64,000 nt of DNA from Mimachlamys varia. Its lineage: Eukaryota; Mollusca; Bivalvia; Pectinida; Pectinidae. The DNA is not shown here. How positions within the stretch are numbered: the stretch's first letter is position 1. The text below holds more notes on this DNA, generated by a model. That model was not told the DNA's origin. It saw only the letters and a program-made list of their open reading frames with translations, and ran no database searches. Location of the stretch: NCBI GenBank assembly GCA_947623455.1, contig OX392532.1, positions 6,146,001-6,210,000 on the forward strand. Direction: 5' to 3'.

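Noticed and set aside
63675..63998. 107-codon minus frame with 'SLSITLETYKSKSKYNT' repeats
   Set aside because: Wrong frame relative to the CadN exon and produced by the 57-bp array.

Overview
The window is metazoan nuclear DNA, most likely from a bivalve mollusc or another spiralian. It is intron-rich and AT-rich, carries one multi-exon gene, and its introns are filled with minisatellites, TIR elements, tRNA-derived SINEs and Helitron-like repeats of the kind common in bivalves. The taxon is inferred; no species-diagnostic sequence was recognised.

One gene accounts for all the coding sequence I trust. It is a neural-cadherin-like (Drosophila CadN-type, non-chordate classic) cadherin on the minus strand, cut by both window edges. 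Twenty-seven exons can be placed: 63956-64000 is the most N-terminal visible and 1-214 the most C-terminal. All 26 junctions have GT donors and AG acceptors and join in matching phase, giving about 6.3 kb of open coding sequence (about 2,100 codons). N- to C-terminal order: about twelve extracellular cadherin (EC) repeats, the non-chordate cadherin (NC/Fcc) domain, an EGF-like module, LamG1, EGF, LamG2, a cysteine-rich/EGF pair, and the first residues of the transmembrane segment. The signal peptide, the first EC repeats and the catenin-binding tail lie outside.

Layout by coordinate: 1-16.6 kb holds the membrane-proximal half of the ectodomain, interrupted by three large arrays (26-bp unit at 0.25-3.4 kb, 23-bp at 8.2-10.4 kb, 23-bp at 13.7-14.3 kb). 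From 16.65 to 41.92 kb is one 25-kb intron, almost all of it a TIR-bounded insertion (16843-41279). That insertion has about 650-bp inverted ends packed with GGGATCGATCCC palindromes, a dead DDE-type transposase gene and several nested elements. From 41.9 to 64 kb lie the EC-repeat exons, with long minisatellites between them and a Helitron-like element that landed inside one minisatellite.

The most unusual signal is that at four introns a tandem array is built from the 3' end of the neighbouring exon plus its 5' splice site. Each unit therefore carries a copy of the splice donor, and in three of the four arrays also an acceptor-like CAG. The units are 52 bp (about 28 copies), 52 bp (about 35), 57 bp (about 9) and 63 bp (2). 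Two arrays would allow in-frame micro-exons of 15 nt and 33 nt. Whether any are used is unknown.
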